A stretch of 64,000 bases of DNA from Gluconacetobacter dulcium (GTDB lineage: Bacteria; Pseudomonadota; Alphaproteobacteria; Acetobacterales; Acetobacteraceae): positions 1 to 64,000 of the forward strand of contig NZ_JABEQN010000005.1 in the NCBI RefSeq assembly GCF_014174165.1, given 5' to 3'. The notes under the pieces were generated by a model, which had not been told where the DNA came from, ran no database searches, and worked only from the letters and a program-made list of their open reading frames with translations. Positions 46,626 through 56,300 of this stretch are shown piece after piece. Made by a program: the position numbers and the translations under genes. Position 1 is the stretch's first letter, and each line of letters begins with the position of its first letter.

Positions 46626-47741
46626 ATGATCGAGGTCGCCTTCCTGTACATTGCCGAATCCTATCAATGCTATCACGCCGCGGCGATTGCTCTCGAACTG
46701 GCGCAATATGACGGCGTGAAGGTGACGAATTTCCATAACGACCCCGAAACGCCCTATCACCTCGAACGTGTTCGCCAGGCCTTGGGGGGCGCCGAAATCC
46801 CCTGTCATCGCCTGCGCCGGTCTATGCCGACGGTCGCGATGCAGTCAATCCGCCGGCTCGGCATGTTCAAGGACATGGTCCTGCGCGACAACGCATTGAT
46901 GCTTGACCGATATGATGCAATTGTAACGGTGGAGGACACCGTCGCCTCCGCGCGGCGGCTCGGGATCACCCGGCCGAAGCTTATTTATATCCCGCATGGC
47001 TGTGGAGATCGGGCGCGCGGTTTTACCGAGGAGGTGCGGTCGTTTGATTATGTTCTGTTGCCGGGACAGAAATCGGCGCGGAGAATGCTCGCGTCCAGTC
47101 TGATCAAACCCGACAATCATGCGGTGATCGGTTCGGTCAAGCTGGAGACATGCGCCATATTGCCGCATGGCGATGGCCCTCTTTTCCCGGTGGCCCGGCC
47201 TACCGTTCTCTATAATGCCCACAAGGCGCGCGGCCTGTCGTCCTGGCGGCGGTTCGTCAAGCCGATGCTGCGGCAGTTCGCCGATCAGTCGGAATTCAAC
47301 CTGATCGTCGCGCCGCATACGAAGATGTTCCGCCGCCGCAGCCAGAAGGTGCGCGATCGGTGGAACGGGCTGGGCAATGCGACGACCCTGGTCGATACCG
47401 GGTCCAGCAAATGTGTCGATATGACCTACACGATGGCGGCGGATATCTATGTTGGCGATGTCAGCAGCCAGGTCTACGAATTTCTGAATACGCCAGGACC
47501 GTGCGTCTTTCTGAACGCGCATGATATTGCCTGGCGGGACGATCCGAACTTCCAGCACTGGCACCTGGGCGACGTCGTGGAGACGCCGGACGATCTTCTG
47601 CCCGCGATCAGGGCCGCCGAGGCGCGGCATGTGCTTTATCGCGCGCGTCAGGAGGACATGGCGGGCCGGTCTCTGGGGGATCGCTCTCCGGGTGCCGCGC
47701 GACGCGCCGCGACGATTATTCGGGACATTCTGCGGACATGA
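46626..47741 (+). CDS. CDP-glycerol glycerophosphotransferase-like protein (first of pair)
   Basis: A 371-residue GT-B-fold protein related to TagB/TagF-type glycerophosphotransferases. Supporting motifs are KLIYIPHGCGDRARGF, where the HG matches the catalytic-histidine loop, VLLPGQKSARRML, and the donor-side MAADIYVGDVSSQVYEFL, corresponding to the family's ADxxITDYSSxxFE. It probably adds a polyol-phosphate or sugar to a surface polymer; the true substrate is unknown. ATG 46626 is taken; ATG 46614 would add MRRD. Its stop overlaps the next start (ATGA), so the pair is translationally coupled. It is divergent from the flippase. Confidence 0.75.
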   Translation: MIEVAFLYIAESYQCYHAAAIALELAQYDGVKVTNFHNDPETPYHLERVRQALGGAEIPCHRLRRSMPTVAMQSIRRLGMFKDMVLRDNALMLDRYDAIVTVEDTVASARRLGITRPKLIYIPHGCGDRARGFTEEVRSFDYVLLPGQKSARRMLASSLIKPDNHAVIGSVKLETCAILPHGDGPLFPVARPTVLYNAHKARGLSSWRRFVKPMLRQFADQSEFNLIVAPHTKMFRRRSQKVRDRWNGLGNATTLVDTGSSKCVDMTYTMAADIYVGDVSSQVYEFLNTPGPCVFLNAHDIAWRDDPNFQHWHLGDVVETPDDLLPAIRAAEARHVLYRARQEDMAGRSLGDRSPGAARRAATIIRDILRT

Positions 47742-48925
47742 AAATCGGTTTTCTCTTCAATCACGATGCCTTGCACCAGATCCCCCATACGGCGCCGATC
47801 ATCGCGGAACTGGTGGCGTCGGGTGCCGATGTGTCGGTTTTCACGTCCTGCCCCGCACAGGAAAGCAGGGCGCGGGATTTCATTCCGGCCGGCCTGCCGG
47901 TGCGTTTCGTCCGGCTCGCGACCTCCCGCGCGGCGGAGATCATGAATATTGCGACGCTGGGGGTGATTCCGTTCCGGCGTCTGGCAATCCTGCGAGGAAA
48001 TTCTTCTGTTTTTCGGGAAATTGACGCGCTGGTGGTGCCGGAAACGACCTCCACGCGGCTGAAGCGCCAGCCGGGACTGGGCGATCTGAAGCTGATCTAC
48101 CTGCCGCATGGGGCGGGAGACCGCTCGGTGGGGTTCCATGAAGTGACCCGCCTGTTCGATTTCGTCCTGCTGTCGGGCAACAAGGTGCGCGACAGGATGC
48201 TGCGCAGCGCCTTGATCTCGCCGGAGAACCATGCGGTCGTCGGTTATCCGAAGTTCGATACCGTGGATTTCGCGCATGCACCGCGCATCTTCGATAACGA
48301 TCGGCCGACCGTCCTGTACAATCCCCATTTCGATCCGCTCCTGTCGTCGTGGGGGGCGATGGGCGAGAAGGTGCTCGATTACTTTGCCGCGCAGGACGGG
48401 TTCAATCTGATTTTCGCGCCGCATGTCATGCTGTTCAAACGGCGGCTGCATGCGTCGCTCGAACATCGGCGCATGCGGCTGCGCAAGGCGATTCCGCGTC
48501 ACGTCCTGGACGCGCCGCATATCCATGTCGACATCGGGAGCACCCTGTCGACGGACATGACCTATACGCGCGCCGCCGATATCTATCTCGGGGATGTCAG
48601 CAGCCAGGTTTATGAGTGGATCTACAAGCCCCGGCCTTGTATTTTCATCAATTCGCACGATGCGGCATGGAAGGCCAATCCGGATTACGCGCATTGGTCG
48701 CTGGGCGAGGTGATCGACGACGTGTCCGGCCTGCCGGGCGCGCTGGCGCGTGCCGTGGCCGGTAACGGCGGGTTCGCCGGCCTTCAGTCCACAGCGTTCA
48801 GGGAGACGTTCTGCATGTCCGGCGTCCCGTCTTCGCGCCGGGCGGCGGATGCGATCAGGCAGTTTCTGGGGGCGCCCCCGGTCGCCTGCCCCTCGGACGC
48901 GCCGGTGCTCCAGAAAGCTCTGTAA
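47738..48925 (+). CDS. CDP-glycerol glycerophosphotransferase-like protein (second of pair)
   Basis: A 395-residue paralogue of the gene before it, with the same landmarks: KLIYLPHGAGDRSVGFHEVT, DFVLLSGNKVRDRMLRSALI, VLYNPHFDPLLSSWGAMGEK, and TRAADIYLGDVSSQVYEWIY. The two share layout but only patches of identity, so they are old duplicates that may act in succession on one polymer. The ATG overlaps the previous stop by four bases. The C-terminal 50 residues are less conserved. Confidence 0.75.
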   Translation: MKIGFLFNHDALHQIPHTAPIIAELVASGADVSVFTSCPAQESRARDFIPAGLPVRFVRLATSRAAEIMNIATLGVIPFRRLAILRGNSSVFREIDALVVPETTSTRLKRQPGLGDLKLIYLPHGAGDRSVGFHEVTRLFDFVLLSGNKVRDRMLRSALISPENHAVVGYPKFDTVDFAHAPRIFDNDRPTVLYNPHFDPLLSSWGAMGEKVLDYFAAQDGFNLIFAPHVMLFKRRLHASLEHRRMRLRKAIPRHVLDAPHIHVDIGSTLSTDMTYTRAADIYLGDVSSQVYEWIYKPRPCIFINSHDAAWKANPDYAHWSLGEVIDDVSGLPGALARAVAGNGGFAGLQSTAFRETFCMSGVPSSRRAADAIRQFLGAPPVACPSDAPVLQKAL

Positions 48926-49057
48926 CCGCCTTCCCCGGCTGGCGGGGCGGGCCGCGAAGGCCGTGTCGCCTTGCGGACGGAGGTGGGCTTTTCTACCGTC
49001 CGGGTCACGCCGGCCGAGACGATAGCGGCCTGTCATCCCCTTGAAGGAGCCATCGCG

Positions 49058-50437
49058 GTGCGTCGTCAGTCATCCTGGGCCTCTCATCTGGCAGACGGCA
49101 TGGCGTCCCCGGCCGAGCGCCTGGCCGAGGCGCTGGGCGGCGACATCCTGTCCGGCGTGCTGCGGGAGGACGAGCGGCTGCCCGCCCATCGGCCTTTGGC
49201 CTGGCAACTTGGGATCGGCGTGGGGTCGGTGACGCGGGCCTATGCCATCCTGGAGCGGCGGGGGCTGGTGCGCAGCGTACATGGGCGCGGCACCTTCGTC
49301 GCCGTGCGGCATGATGCGGCGAGGCCCATGCTGGACCTGGCGACGAACATGCCGCCGCCCATGTTCAGCGACCGCGCCCTGGCCCGCACGCTCAACCGGC
49401 TGGCGAAGCATGTCGATCCGGGCCTGTTCAACATCTATCCCCCCGTGGCCGGGCATCTGGAGCATCGGCGGATCATGGCCCACTGGCTGGCGGGAATGGG
49501 GGTCGCGGTGACACCGGACCGGCTGCTGCTGACCGGCGGCGCGCAGCAGGCGCTGAACGTGGCGGTCCATGTCGCCCGGCAGCATGTATCCTATGCCGTG
49601 GCCGAGGCGCAGACCTACCCCGGCATGCTGGGCGCGATGCGTCAGGCCGGGCTGGCGATCCGCCCCGCCGCCATGGACGGGCACGGCATGCGGCCCGCCG
49701 CGCTGGAAGCCATTCTGGCGGGCAGGCGCGGCGAACGCGCGATCGTCTATCTGACGCCGGAGATGCACAACCCGACCACGGCGACGATGGATCTGCGCCG
49801 ACGCCGCGACATCGTGGCGCTGTGCCGGAAGTTCGATGCGCTGATCGTCGAGGATGCCGTGTATGTCCATCGGGACGATCCCGCGCGGCCCGCGCTGATG
49901 ACGCTGGCGCCGGAACGCACGTTCCATGTCAGCAGCCTGTCGAAGATCCTCAGCCCCGGCCTGCGCATCGGCGCGCTGATCCCGCCTGACCGCTATGCGG
50001 AGGCATGTCTGCCGGCGCTGCTGGCATCTTCCCTCATGATCGCCCCGCTCTCCTACGCGATGATGGCGCAATGGATGCAGGACGGAACGGCGGAGAGCGT
50101 GCGCGCCGCCCTGCATGCCGAAGCCGTGCGCCGTCAGGATCTCGTGCTGTCCGTGCTGGGCACTTGGGTCGTAAAGCCCGCCAGCCATGCCTTCCACGCG
50201 TGGTTGCCCCTGCCGGCCGGGCAGGCGGCGCGCGTGGTGGCGCAGGCTCAGGCCCTGGGCGTGGCGCTGCCGCCGTCCGACGCCTTTCTCGGGGGCGAGG
50301 GCGTGAAGGGCACCGGGGTGCGCCTGGCGTTCGGCAACGTGACGTTCCGCGCCCTGCCGGAAGCTCTGGCGCGGGTCAGGCAGGCCTGCGCCGATAAAGT
50401 GGGAAAAGTGTCTCGTGACACTATGGCGATATCCTGA
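49058..50437 (+). CDS. MocR-type GntR/aminotransferase transcriptional regulator
   Basis: A 459-residue MocR-family protein: an N-terminal GntR winged helix (about 20-85: RLPAHRPLAWQLGIGVGSVT, AYAILERRGLVRSVHGRGTF) fused to a fold-I aminotransferase domain with YLTPEMHNPTTATMDLRRR and the PLP-lysine region FHVSSLSKILSPGLRIGALI. Such proteins use PLP as a cofactor or ligand sensor to control adjacent operons. GTG 49058 has an AAGGAG ribosome site eight bases upstream. It is followed in the same direction, 53 bases later, by the ABM gene and the rest of the cluster, so it probably controls them. Confidence 0.92.
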   Translation: MRRQSSWASHLADGMASPAERLAEALGGDILSGVLREDERLPAHRPLAWQLGIGVGSVTRAYAILERRGLVRSVHGRGTFVAVRHDAARPMLDLATNMPPPMFSDRALARTLNRLAKHVDPGLFNIYPPVAGHLEHRRIMAHWLAGMGVAVTPDRLLLTGGAQQALNVAVHVARQHVSYAVAEAQTYPGMLGAMRQAGLAIRPAAMDGHGMRPAALEAILAGRRGERAIVYLTPEMHNPTTATMDLRRRRDIVALCRKFDALIVEDAVYVHRDDPARPALMTLAPERTFHVSSLSKILSPGLRIGALIPPDRYAEACLPALLASSLMIAPLSYAMMAQWMQDGTAESVRAALHAEAVRRQDLVLSVLGTWVVKPASHAFHAWLPLPAGQAARVVAQAQALGVALPPSDAFLGGEGVKGTGVRLAFGNVTFRALPEALARVRQACADKVGKVSRDTMAIS

Positions 50438-50490
50438 AAGTGTGTTGCCCTGTAGGGTCCTGCCACGTTCATCCGTGACGGAGGCAGGTC

Positions 50491-50808
50491 ATGCACGAGG
50501 AACAGCGGGGCGTCGTGACGGTGGTTGCGGCGTTTCACATCAATCCCGGCCATCTGGACGCGGCGCTGCCGGTGATCGCCGCCTGCGTGAAGGCGTCGCG
50601 GCAGGAGGCGACGAACCTGGCCTATACCTGCCGGCAGGATCTCGACGATCCGTCGCATTTCGTCTTCATCGAGCAGTGGCGGAGCGTGGCGGCGATCCAT
50701 GAACATGAGAAACTGCCGCATTTCCTGGCGCTGAAGGCGCTGTTCGAGAACGGGCTGGCCGGGTCTCTGCACGTGACCCTGCTGGGCGATGTCGACAGCC
50801 TGTCCTGA
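50491..50808 (+). CDS. ABM/YgiN-type quinol monooxygenase-like protein
   Basis: A 105-residue dimeric ferredoxin-like alpha+beta barrel of the antibiotic biosynthesis monooxygenase type: VTVVAAFHINPGHLDAALPV, then LAYTCRQDLDDPSHFVFIEQ and HEKLPHFLALKAL. Relatives such as YgiN oxidise quinols or small phenols without a metal. The stop overlaps or abuts the next gene. Its place in a MocR-led cluster suggests catabolism or detoxification of a small molecule, but the substrate is unknown. Confidence 0.85.
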   Translation: MHEEQRGVVTVVAAFHINPGHLDAALPVIAACVKASRQEATNLAYTCRQDLDDPSHFVFIEQWRSVAAIHEHEKLPHFLALKALFENGLAGSLHVTLLGDVDSLS

Positions 50809-50828
50809 TGACGGGGGGCAGGCACCTC

Positions 50829-52052
50829 ATGGCATCGCACGTCTATATCCTGGGCACGGCGGACACGAAGTCTGACGAATTGCTGTTCCTGCGCGGCGTC
50901 CTGGCCGATCGGGGCGTCAGCGGCCGGATCGTAGATGTCAGCACCGGTGGCATGTCGCCGGACTGCGTCGATATCGCCGCGCGGGTGGTGGCCGATTGCC
51001 ATCCCGAGGGCGCGGCGGCGGTGTTCTGCGGCGAGCGCGGCCGGGCCATCGCGGCCATGTCCGAGGCCCTGCGACGTTTTCTGCCGGCCCGTGACGATCT
51101 GGCCGGGGTGGTGGCGATCGGCGGGTCCGGCGGGGCCGCCGTCGTGGCGCCCGCCATGCAGGCGCTGCCCATCGGGTTGCCGAAGATCCTGGTTTCGACC
51201 GTCGCCTCGGGCAACGTGGCGCCCTATGTCGGCGATGTCGATCTGTCCATGGTCTATTCGGTGGTCGATCTCATGGGGCTCAACCGCATTTCGCGGAGCA
51301 TCCTGACCAATGCCGCCAACGCCATGGCGGGCATGACGCGGCATCGTCCATCGCCGGATGCCGACCGGCATCCCGCTGTCGGCATCACCATGTTCGGCGT
51401 GACGACGCCCTGTGTCACCGAAGCCGTACGGGTTCTGGGGGAGTCGTTCGAAAGCCTCGTCTTCCACGCGACCGGCACAGGCGGCCGGTCGATGGAGCGG
51501 CTGGTCGATCAGGGCGTGATCCGGGGGGTGTTGGATATCACCACCACCGAGTTCTGCGATTTCGTGGCGGGCGGGATCTTCGCCTGCCGGGCAGAGCGGC
51601 TGGAGGCGATCGCGCGGACGGGCGTGCCGTATGTGGGAAGCTGCGGTGGGCTCGACATGGTCAATTTCGGAACCATGGAGAGCGTGCCGGACCATTATCG
51701 CGATCGGGTCTTCGTGCGGCATAATCCCTTCATCACGCTGATGCGCACGACGGCGGACGAATGCCGCGAGATGGGGCGGCTGATCGGCGAGCGGCTGAAC
51801 CGATGCGACGGGCCGGTGCGGTTCTATTATCCCGAAAACGGGTTTTCGGAACTCGACCGGCCCGGACAGCCCTTTTACGACCCGGAGGCGGATGCGGCGT
51901 TTCGGGACGCGCTGCTGGCGACGCTCCGGCAGACGGCGCGGCGGCGCGTCGTCAGCCTGCCCTGCGCCCTGAACGACCCCGCCTTCGCCCGCGCGATGGC
52001 GACGGACTTCAAAACCCTTTTCAAGGAGACACAGCCCCATGCCCAGAATTGA
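50829..52052 (+). CDS. Tm-1-like ATP-binding protein (UPF0261 family)
   Basis: The 407-residue protein matches UPF0261, whose plant relative forms the N-terminal half of the tomato Tm-1 virus-resistance protein: [20 protein letters not shown] at the start, [40 protein letters not shown] (nucleotide-binding region), [19 protein letters not shown], and [17 protein letters not shown] near 275. Function in bacteria is unknown. ATG 50829 was chosen; ATG 50808, overlapping the ABM stop, would add seven residues. The gene overlaps the next by 14 bases. Confidence 0.9.
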   Translation: MASHVYILGTADTKSDELLFLRGVLADRGVSGRIVDVSTGGMSPDCVDIAARVVADCHPEGAAAVFCGERGRAIAAMSEALRRFLPARDDLAGVVAIGGSGGAAVVAPAMQALPIGLPKILVSTVASGNVAPYVGDVDLSMVYSVVDLMGLNRISRSILTNAANAMAGMTRHRPSPDADRHPAVGITMFGVTTPCVTEAVRVLGESFESLVFHATGTGGRSMERLVDQGVIRGVLDITTTEFCDFVAGGIFACRAERLEAIARTGVPYVGSCGGLDMVNFGTMESVPDHYRDRVFVRHNPFITLMRTTADECREMGRLIGERLNRCDGPVRFYYPENGFSELDRPGQPFYDPEADAAFRDALLATLRQTARRRVVSLPCALNDPAFARAMATDFKTLFKETQPHAQN

Positions 52053-52869
52053 ACGTGACGCCATCCTCGGCCGCCTGCGCGGGCTGATCGCGGAGCGCAA
52101 GCCCATCGTCGGCGGGGGCGCGGGCACGGGCCTCTCGGCGAAATGCGAGGCCGCAGGCGGGATCGACCTGATCGTGATCTATAATTCCGGCCGCTATCGC
52201 ATGGCCGGACGCGGATCGCTGGCCGGTATCCTGGCCTATGGCAATGCCAACCAGATCGTCATGGACATGGCGCGCGAGGTGCTGCCCGTGGTGCCGGACA
52301 CGCCGGTGCTGGCGGGGGTGAACGGCACCGACCCGTTCGTGGATTTCGACGTGTTTCTCGACGATTTGCGCCGTGTCGGCTTCTCCGGCATCCAGAATTT
52401 CCCGACAGTGGGGCTGATCGACGGCAATTTCCGCAAGAACCTCGAAGAAACGGGCATGAGCTACAGCCTGGAGGTCGATGTGGTGGCGCGCGCGCGCCGC
52501 AAGGACATGCTGACGACGCCTTATGTCTTCGACGTGGCGCAGGCGAAGGACATGGCCCGCGCGGGTGCCGATATCCTCGTCGCGCATATGGGGCTGACGA
52601 CCGGCGGCAGCATCGGCGCCGAGACGGCTTTCACGCTGGAGGATTCGATCGCGCTGATCAACCAGATCTCCGATGCCGCGAAGAGCGTGCGCGACGATGT
52701 CATTCTCCTATGCCACGGCGGGCCGATCGCGATGCCGGCCGATGCGCAGACGGTGCTGGATGCCTGCCCGGACTGCCACGGCTTCTATGGCGCATCGAGC
52801 ATGGAGCGCCTGCCCACCGAAACCGCGCTGGTCGCGCAGACGCGCAACTTCAAGGCCATGACGCGGTGA
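52039..52869 (+). CDS. TIM-barrel enzyme, PEP hydrolase-like (Tm-1 C-terminal half)
   Basis: A 276-residue TIM barrel of the PEP mutase/hydrolase-like family: [72 protein letters not shown], and [16 protein letters not shown]. In tomato Tm-1 this domain is fused behind the UPF0261 half; here it is encoded separately with a 14-base overlap, so the two products surely work together. The family has no settled reaction. Confidence 0.9.
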   Translation: MPRIERDAILGRLRGLIAERKPIVGGGAGTGLSAKCEAAGGIDLIVIYNSGRYRMAGRGSLAGILAYGNANQIVMDMAREVLPVVPDTPVLAGVNGTDPFVDFDVFLDDLRRVGFSGIQNFPTVGLIDGNFRKNLEETGMSYSLEVDVVARARRKDMLTTPYVFDVAQAKDMARAGADILVAHMGLTTGGSIGAETAFTLEDSIALINQISDAAKSVRDDVILLCHGGPIAMPADAQTVLDACPDCHGFYGASSMERLPTETALVAQTRNFKAMTR

Positions 52870-52931
52870 GCCTCGTGTTTCCCGAACCTGCCGCCGCCGA
52901 GAGCGGGCCTGTACGAAAGGATGATCCCGCG

Positions 52932-53543
52932 ATGGATCTTGATGTTGCCGCCTCCATCCGCAAACGCCGTGCGACCAAGGTGTTCGATGCCGCCCACCGC
53001 ATGCCGGATGCCGACCTGGACACCATCCTCGGCCTCGCGCGGCGCATGCCCACCGCGTTCAATATCCAGAACTGGCGCTTTTTGGTCGTGACCGATCCGG
53101 ATCTTCGCCGGCAGATCCGTGCGGTGGCGTGGGACCAGCCGCAGGTAACGGATGCCTCCGCCCTGCTGGTGCTGTGCGCCGATATCCGGGCGTGGGAGAA
53201 GGCGCCGGAACGCTATTGGGCAAATGCCGACCAGTCGGTGCGCGATTTCATGGTCGGGGCGATCGACCAGTATTATCGCGGGCGCGAGCAGGTGCAGCGG
53301 GATGAGGGCATGCGCTCCTGCGGCATGGCCGCCGGCGCGATCATGCTGCTGGCGGAAAGCATGGGCTATGCGACCTGCCCGATGGACGGCTTCGATTTCG
53401 CGGCGGTGGGGGAACTGATCCGGCTGCCGTCCGACCATGAGATCGTGATGTTCGTCGCCATCGGCAAGGCGGCGGCCGCGCCGTATCCGCCGGGTGGAAT
53501 CATGCCTGAGAAGGAGATCATTTTCGCGAACCGCTTTTCCTGA
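52932..53543 (+). CDS. Nitroreductase-family FMN protein
   Basis: A 203-residue protein with nitroreductase-like features: VAASIRKRRATKVFDAAHRM, LGLARRMPTAFNIQNWRFLV (FMN-binding Arg/Ser/Asn region with T-A-F-N-I-Q-N-W), and the C-terminal DHEIVMFVAIGKAAAAPYPP. Substrates of such enzymes include quinones and nitro or unsaturated compounds. ATG 52932 follows a GAAAGGA ribosome site. Sixty-two bases separate it from the TIM-barrel gene, consistent with one operon. Confidence 0.86.
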   Translation: MDLDVAASIRKRRATKVFDAAHRMPDADLDTILGLARRMPTAFNIQNWRFLVVTDPDLRRQIRAVAWDQPQVTDASALLVLCADIRAWEKAPERYWANADQSVRDFMVGAIDQYYRGREQVQRDEGMRSCGMAAGAIMLLAESMGYATCPMDGFDFAAVGELIRLPSDHEIVMFVAIGKAAAAPYPPGGIMPEKEIIFANRFS

Positions 53544-53611
53544 TCGCAGGATATCTGCCGCCTCCGCCTGCTTTCGTCTATCAAGGCGGAGAGCGGGGGC
53601 GGAGGACCATC

Positions 53612-54004
53612 ATGCAAGGCGACGACGGGCGGATCGCATTGGACCTGATGGACGAGACCGCCTTCGCCCGCCTGTCGGGCGACGGCAAGACGCTGGTGCT
53701 GCGCATGGCGGGCACCGATGGCGGTGAGGGGCAATGGCTGGATCAGCTTGTGCTGCCGGCGTCCTCGCCCTTTGCGCATGGCGGAGGATGCGTTTGCTGT
53801 ACGCCGGACGGTGCGATTGCCGCCATGCTGGCCGATCTGTTCCGTGCCCGCGTCACCGGCCAGCGCCCGTGGTTCGCGCGGGTCATCGTGGTGGTGCCCG
53901 CCGCGTTGCGCGAAGGCACGCGGCAGGCGCTGGAGGCTAACCGCGTGGTGGCGGCACGCTATCGCCCTGTCTGGCTTTCGATGACGAACACGCCCGCGCA
54001 TTAA
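53612..54004 (+). CDS. Short protein with a CobW-like CxCC motif, unknown function
   Basis: A 130-residue product whose centre, HGGGCVCCTPDGAIAAML, resembles the GCxCC metal site of G3E GTPases (CobW/YeiR/HypB-like), followed as in those proteins by a helix and a hydrophobic strand (FARVIVVVPAAL). The Walker A/P-loop and the rest of the GTPase are absent, so it cannot hydrolyse GTP alone. It may be a metal-handling domain, or the resemblance may be convergent. It ends the MocR cluster, 68 bases after the nitroreductase. Confidence 0.55.
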   Translation: MQGDDGRIALDLMDETAFARLSGDGKTLVLRMAGTDGGEGQWLDQLVLPASSPFAHGGGCVCCTPDGAIAAMLADLFRARVTGQRPWFARVIVVVPAALREGTRQALEANRVVAARYRPVWLSMTNTPAH

Positions 54005-54062
54005 CCGTCCATTCGTCTTCCCGCTTTAGGGTCGCCTGACCGGCACCAGCGAAGGACGATCC

Positions 54063-56300
54063 GTGGCGCAACCAGGTCAGGGGGCAGATCAAGGGACAGG
54101 GGCGCGGCCGACGCCGACGATGATCCGCCTTTATGCGGCGGTCGCGGCGGCGCGCTTCCATGGCCTGTCGGTGGATGTACGCGATTTCGTCGCCGAGCCC
54201 GGCGAGGCCGCGCCCTCGCCGGCGGCGCTGGCGCGCTGGCTGAACGAGTGCGGCGCGGTGGCGCGGGGCATGCGCCTGCGCTGGCGCGACCTGGTGCGGC
54301 TGCGCAACGTGCCGCCGATCGTCCTGATGTTTCGCGATGGCTCGGCGGGGCTGATGGTGGCGGGAGACCCGGACCGGGGCGTGGTGTGGCTGCGCGACCC
54401 GTTGGGTGACGAGGGCACGCCCCCCGTGCCGCTGGATGAACTGCGCCTGGCGCAGGTCTGGACGGGGGACGTGCTGCTGGTCAAGCGCCGCCGCGACCAG
54501 AGCGAGGCCGATGCGCCGATCAACGCCGCGTGGCTGGGCCGCATGGTGCTGCGCGAGAAGGGGCTGCTGCGCGATATCCTGCTGTCGTCGATGGTGCTGA
54601 GCGTGCTGGCGATCTTCCCGCCGCTGATCGTCATGCAGGTGGTCGACAAGGTGGTGAGCTACCACTCGTTCTCGACCCTGATCTCGATCGCCGCGATCCT
54701 GGGCATGATGAGCTTCTACGAGGTCCTGCTGTCCTATGCGCGGCGCGAGCTGGCGCTGGTGGTGACGACGCGGCTGGATACGAGGATCTCGCTGCTGGTG
54801 TTCGATCGCCTGCTGTCCCTGCCGCTGGAATTCTTCGAGCGCGAGCAGGCGGGGCAGGTGATCGGCCGCGTATCCGCCATCTACAAGGTGCGCGATTTCA
54901 TGACCGGCAAGCTGATGAACACGGTGCTGGACCTGTTCACGCTGGTCGTCGTGCTGCCGTTCCTGTTCTATTTCAGCATGTCGCTGGCCTGGATGACCAT
55001 CGCCGCCGCCTGCTGCATCGGCCTGGTGGTGTTCGGCTTCATGCGGCCGGTCGGGCATCTGGTCGGCCGCAAGGTGGCTGCCGACATGGCCCGTGGCGCC
55101 GTGCTGTACGAGACGGTAGCGGGCATCCGCACGGTCAAGACGCTGGCGCTGGAACAGACAAGGCGCCAGCTCTGGGACGACCGCTCGGCCGAATCCGCCC
55201 TGTGGGGGCTGGCCGCGGGGCGCATGGGCAACATGGCCGCGACCGTGGCCCAGCCGTTCGACATCTTCATCAATCGCGGGATCATACTGGTCGGCGCGTG
55301 GCTGATCCTGACGCATCACGGCGATATGGGCGCGGGGGCGCTGATGGCGTTCATGATGCTGGGCGGGCGCGTCGCGTCGCCGCTGGTCGGGCTGGCCCGT
55401 CTGCTGGACGACCTCAGCGAGGTGCGCACCGCGCTGGCCGAGGCCGGGCATGTGCTGAACCAGCCGACCGAACGTCAGGCGCTCACGACCGGGTTGCGCC
55501 CGGTGATTCATGGCGCCCTGTCGTTCCGCGAGGTGTATTTCACCTACCCCGGCGCGACCACGCGGGCGCTGTCGGGGGTGAATTTCGATGTCCCGGCCGG
55601 CAGCACGCTGGGGCTCGTGGGGCGCAGCGGTTCGGGCAAATCGACCGTCACCCGGCTGCTTCAGGGCGTCAGTCGCTCCTATACCGGTTATCTGCGGCTG
55701 GACGGGGTGGACCTGCGCGAGATCAACCTGACGCATCTGCGCCGGTCGCTGGGCGTGGTGTTGCAGGACAATTTCCTGTTCCGGGGCACGGTGCGCGACA
55801 ACATCACCGCCGGGCGGCCGGGCCTGACGCTGGATGACGTGATCCGCGCCGCCCGGCTGGCGGGGGCGGAGGAGTTCATCGAGCGCATGCCGGCCGGGTA
55901 CGAAACCTGGATCGAGGAAGGCTCGACCAACATCTCCGGCGGCCAGCGGCAGCGGCTGGCCATTGCCCGCGCGCTGATCTGCGACCCGAAACTGCTGATC
56001 CTGGACGAGGCGACCTCGGCGCTGGACCCGGAGAGCGAGGCCGTGGTCAACGCCAACCTGCAACGCATCGCGCGCGGGCGGACCATGGTCATCGTCTCGC
56101 ACCGCCTGTCCTCGCTGGTCGATTGCGACCAGATCTGCGTCATGGACCAGGGGCTGGTGGTCGATATCGCCCCGCATGCCGTCCTGCTGGAACGCTGCGC
56201 GATCTATCGTTCGCTGTGGCAGCAGCAGAACCGGCATGAGGCAGGCGGACGGGGGCATGCCCATCCGGCGGCGATGCTGGCCGAGGGAGACATACCATGA
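54063..56300 (+). CDS. Type I secretion ABC transporter with a C39-like domain (HlyB family)
   Basis: A 745-residue exporter. The N-terminal domain (1-150) is a C39-like peptidase fold (TPTMIRLYAAVAAARFHGLS) without the catalytic cysteine, the HlyB-type arrangement that binds but does not cut its substrate. Six membrane helices follow (about 165-450). The ATPase has Walker A VGRSGSGKSTVTRLLQG (about 519), signature NISGGQRQRLAIARAL and Walker B LLILDEATSALD. GTG 54063 has a GAAGGA ribosome site. It is coupled (ATGA) to the HlyD gene. No RTX substrate lies in the window. Confidence 0.93.
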   Translation: MAQPGQGADQGTGARPTPTMIRLYAAVAAARFHGLSVDVRDFVAEPGEAAPSPAALARWLNECGAVARGMRLRWRDLVRLRNVPPIVLMFRDGSAGLMVAGDPDRGVVWLRDPLGDEGTPPVPLDELRLAQVWTGDVLLVKRRRDQSEADAPINAAWLGRMVLREKGLLRDILLSSMVLSVLAIFPPLIVMQVVDKVVSYHSFSTLISIAAILGMMSFYEVLLSYARRELALVVTTRLDTRISLLVFDRLLSLPLEFFEREQAGQVIGRVSAIYKVRDFMTGKLMNTVLDLFTLVVVLPFLFYFSMSLAWMTIAAACCIGLVVFGFMRPVGHLVGRKVAADMARGAVLYETVAGIRTVKTLALEQTRRQLWDDRSAESALWGLAAGRMGNMAATVAQPFDIFINRGIILVGAWLILTHHGDMGAGALMAFMMLGGRVASPLVGLARLLDDLSEVRTALAEAGHVLNQPTERQALTTGLRPVIHGALSFREVYFTYPGATTRALSGVNFDVPAGSTLGLVGRSGSGKSTVTRLLQGVSRSYTGYLRLDGVDLREINLTHLRRSLGVVLQDNFLFRGTVRDNITAGRPGLTLDDVIRAARLAGAEEFIERMPAGYETWIEEGSTNISGGQRQRLAIARALICDPKLLILDEATSALDPESEAVVNANLQRIARGRTMVIVSHRLSSLVDCDQICVMDQGLVVDIAPHAVLLERCAIYRSLWQQQNRHEAGGRGHAHPAAMLAEGDIP

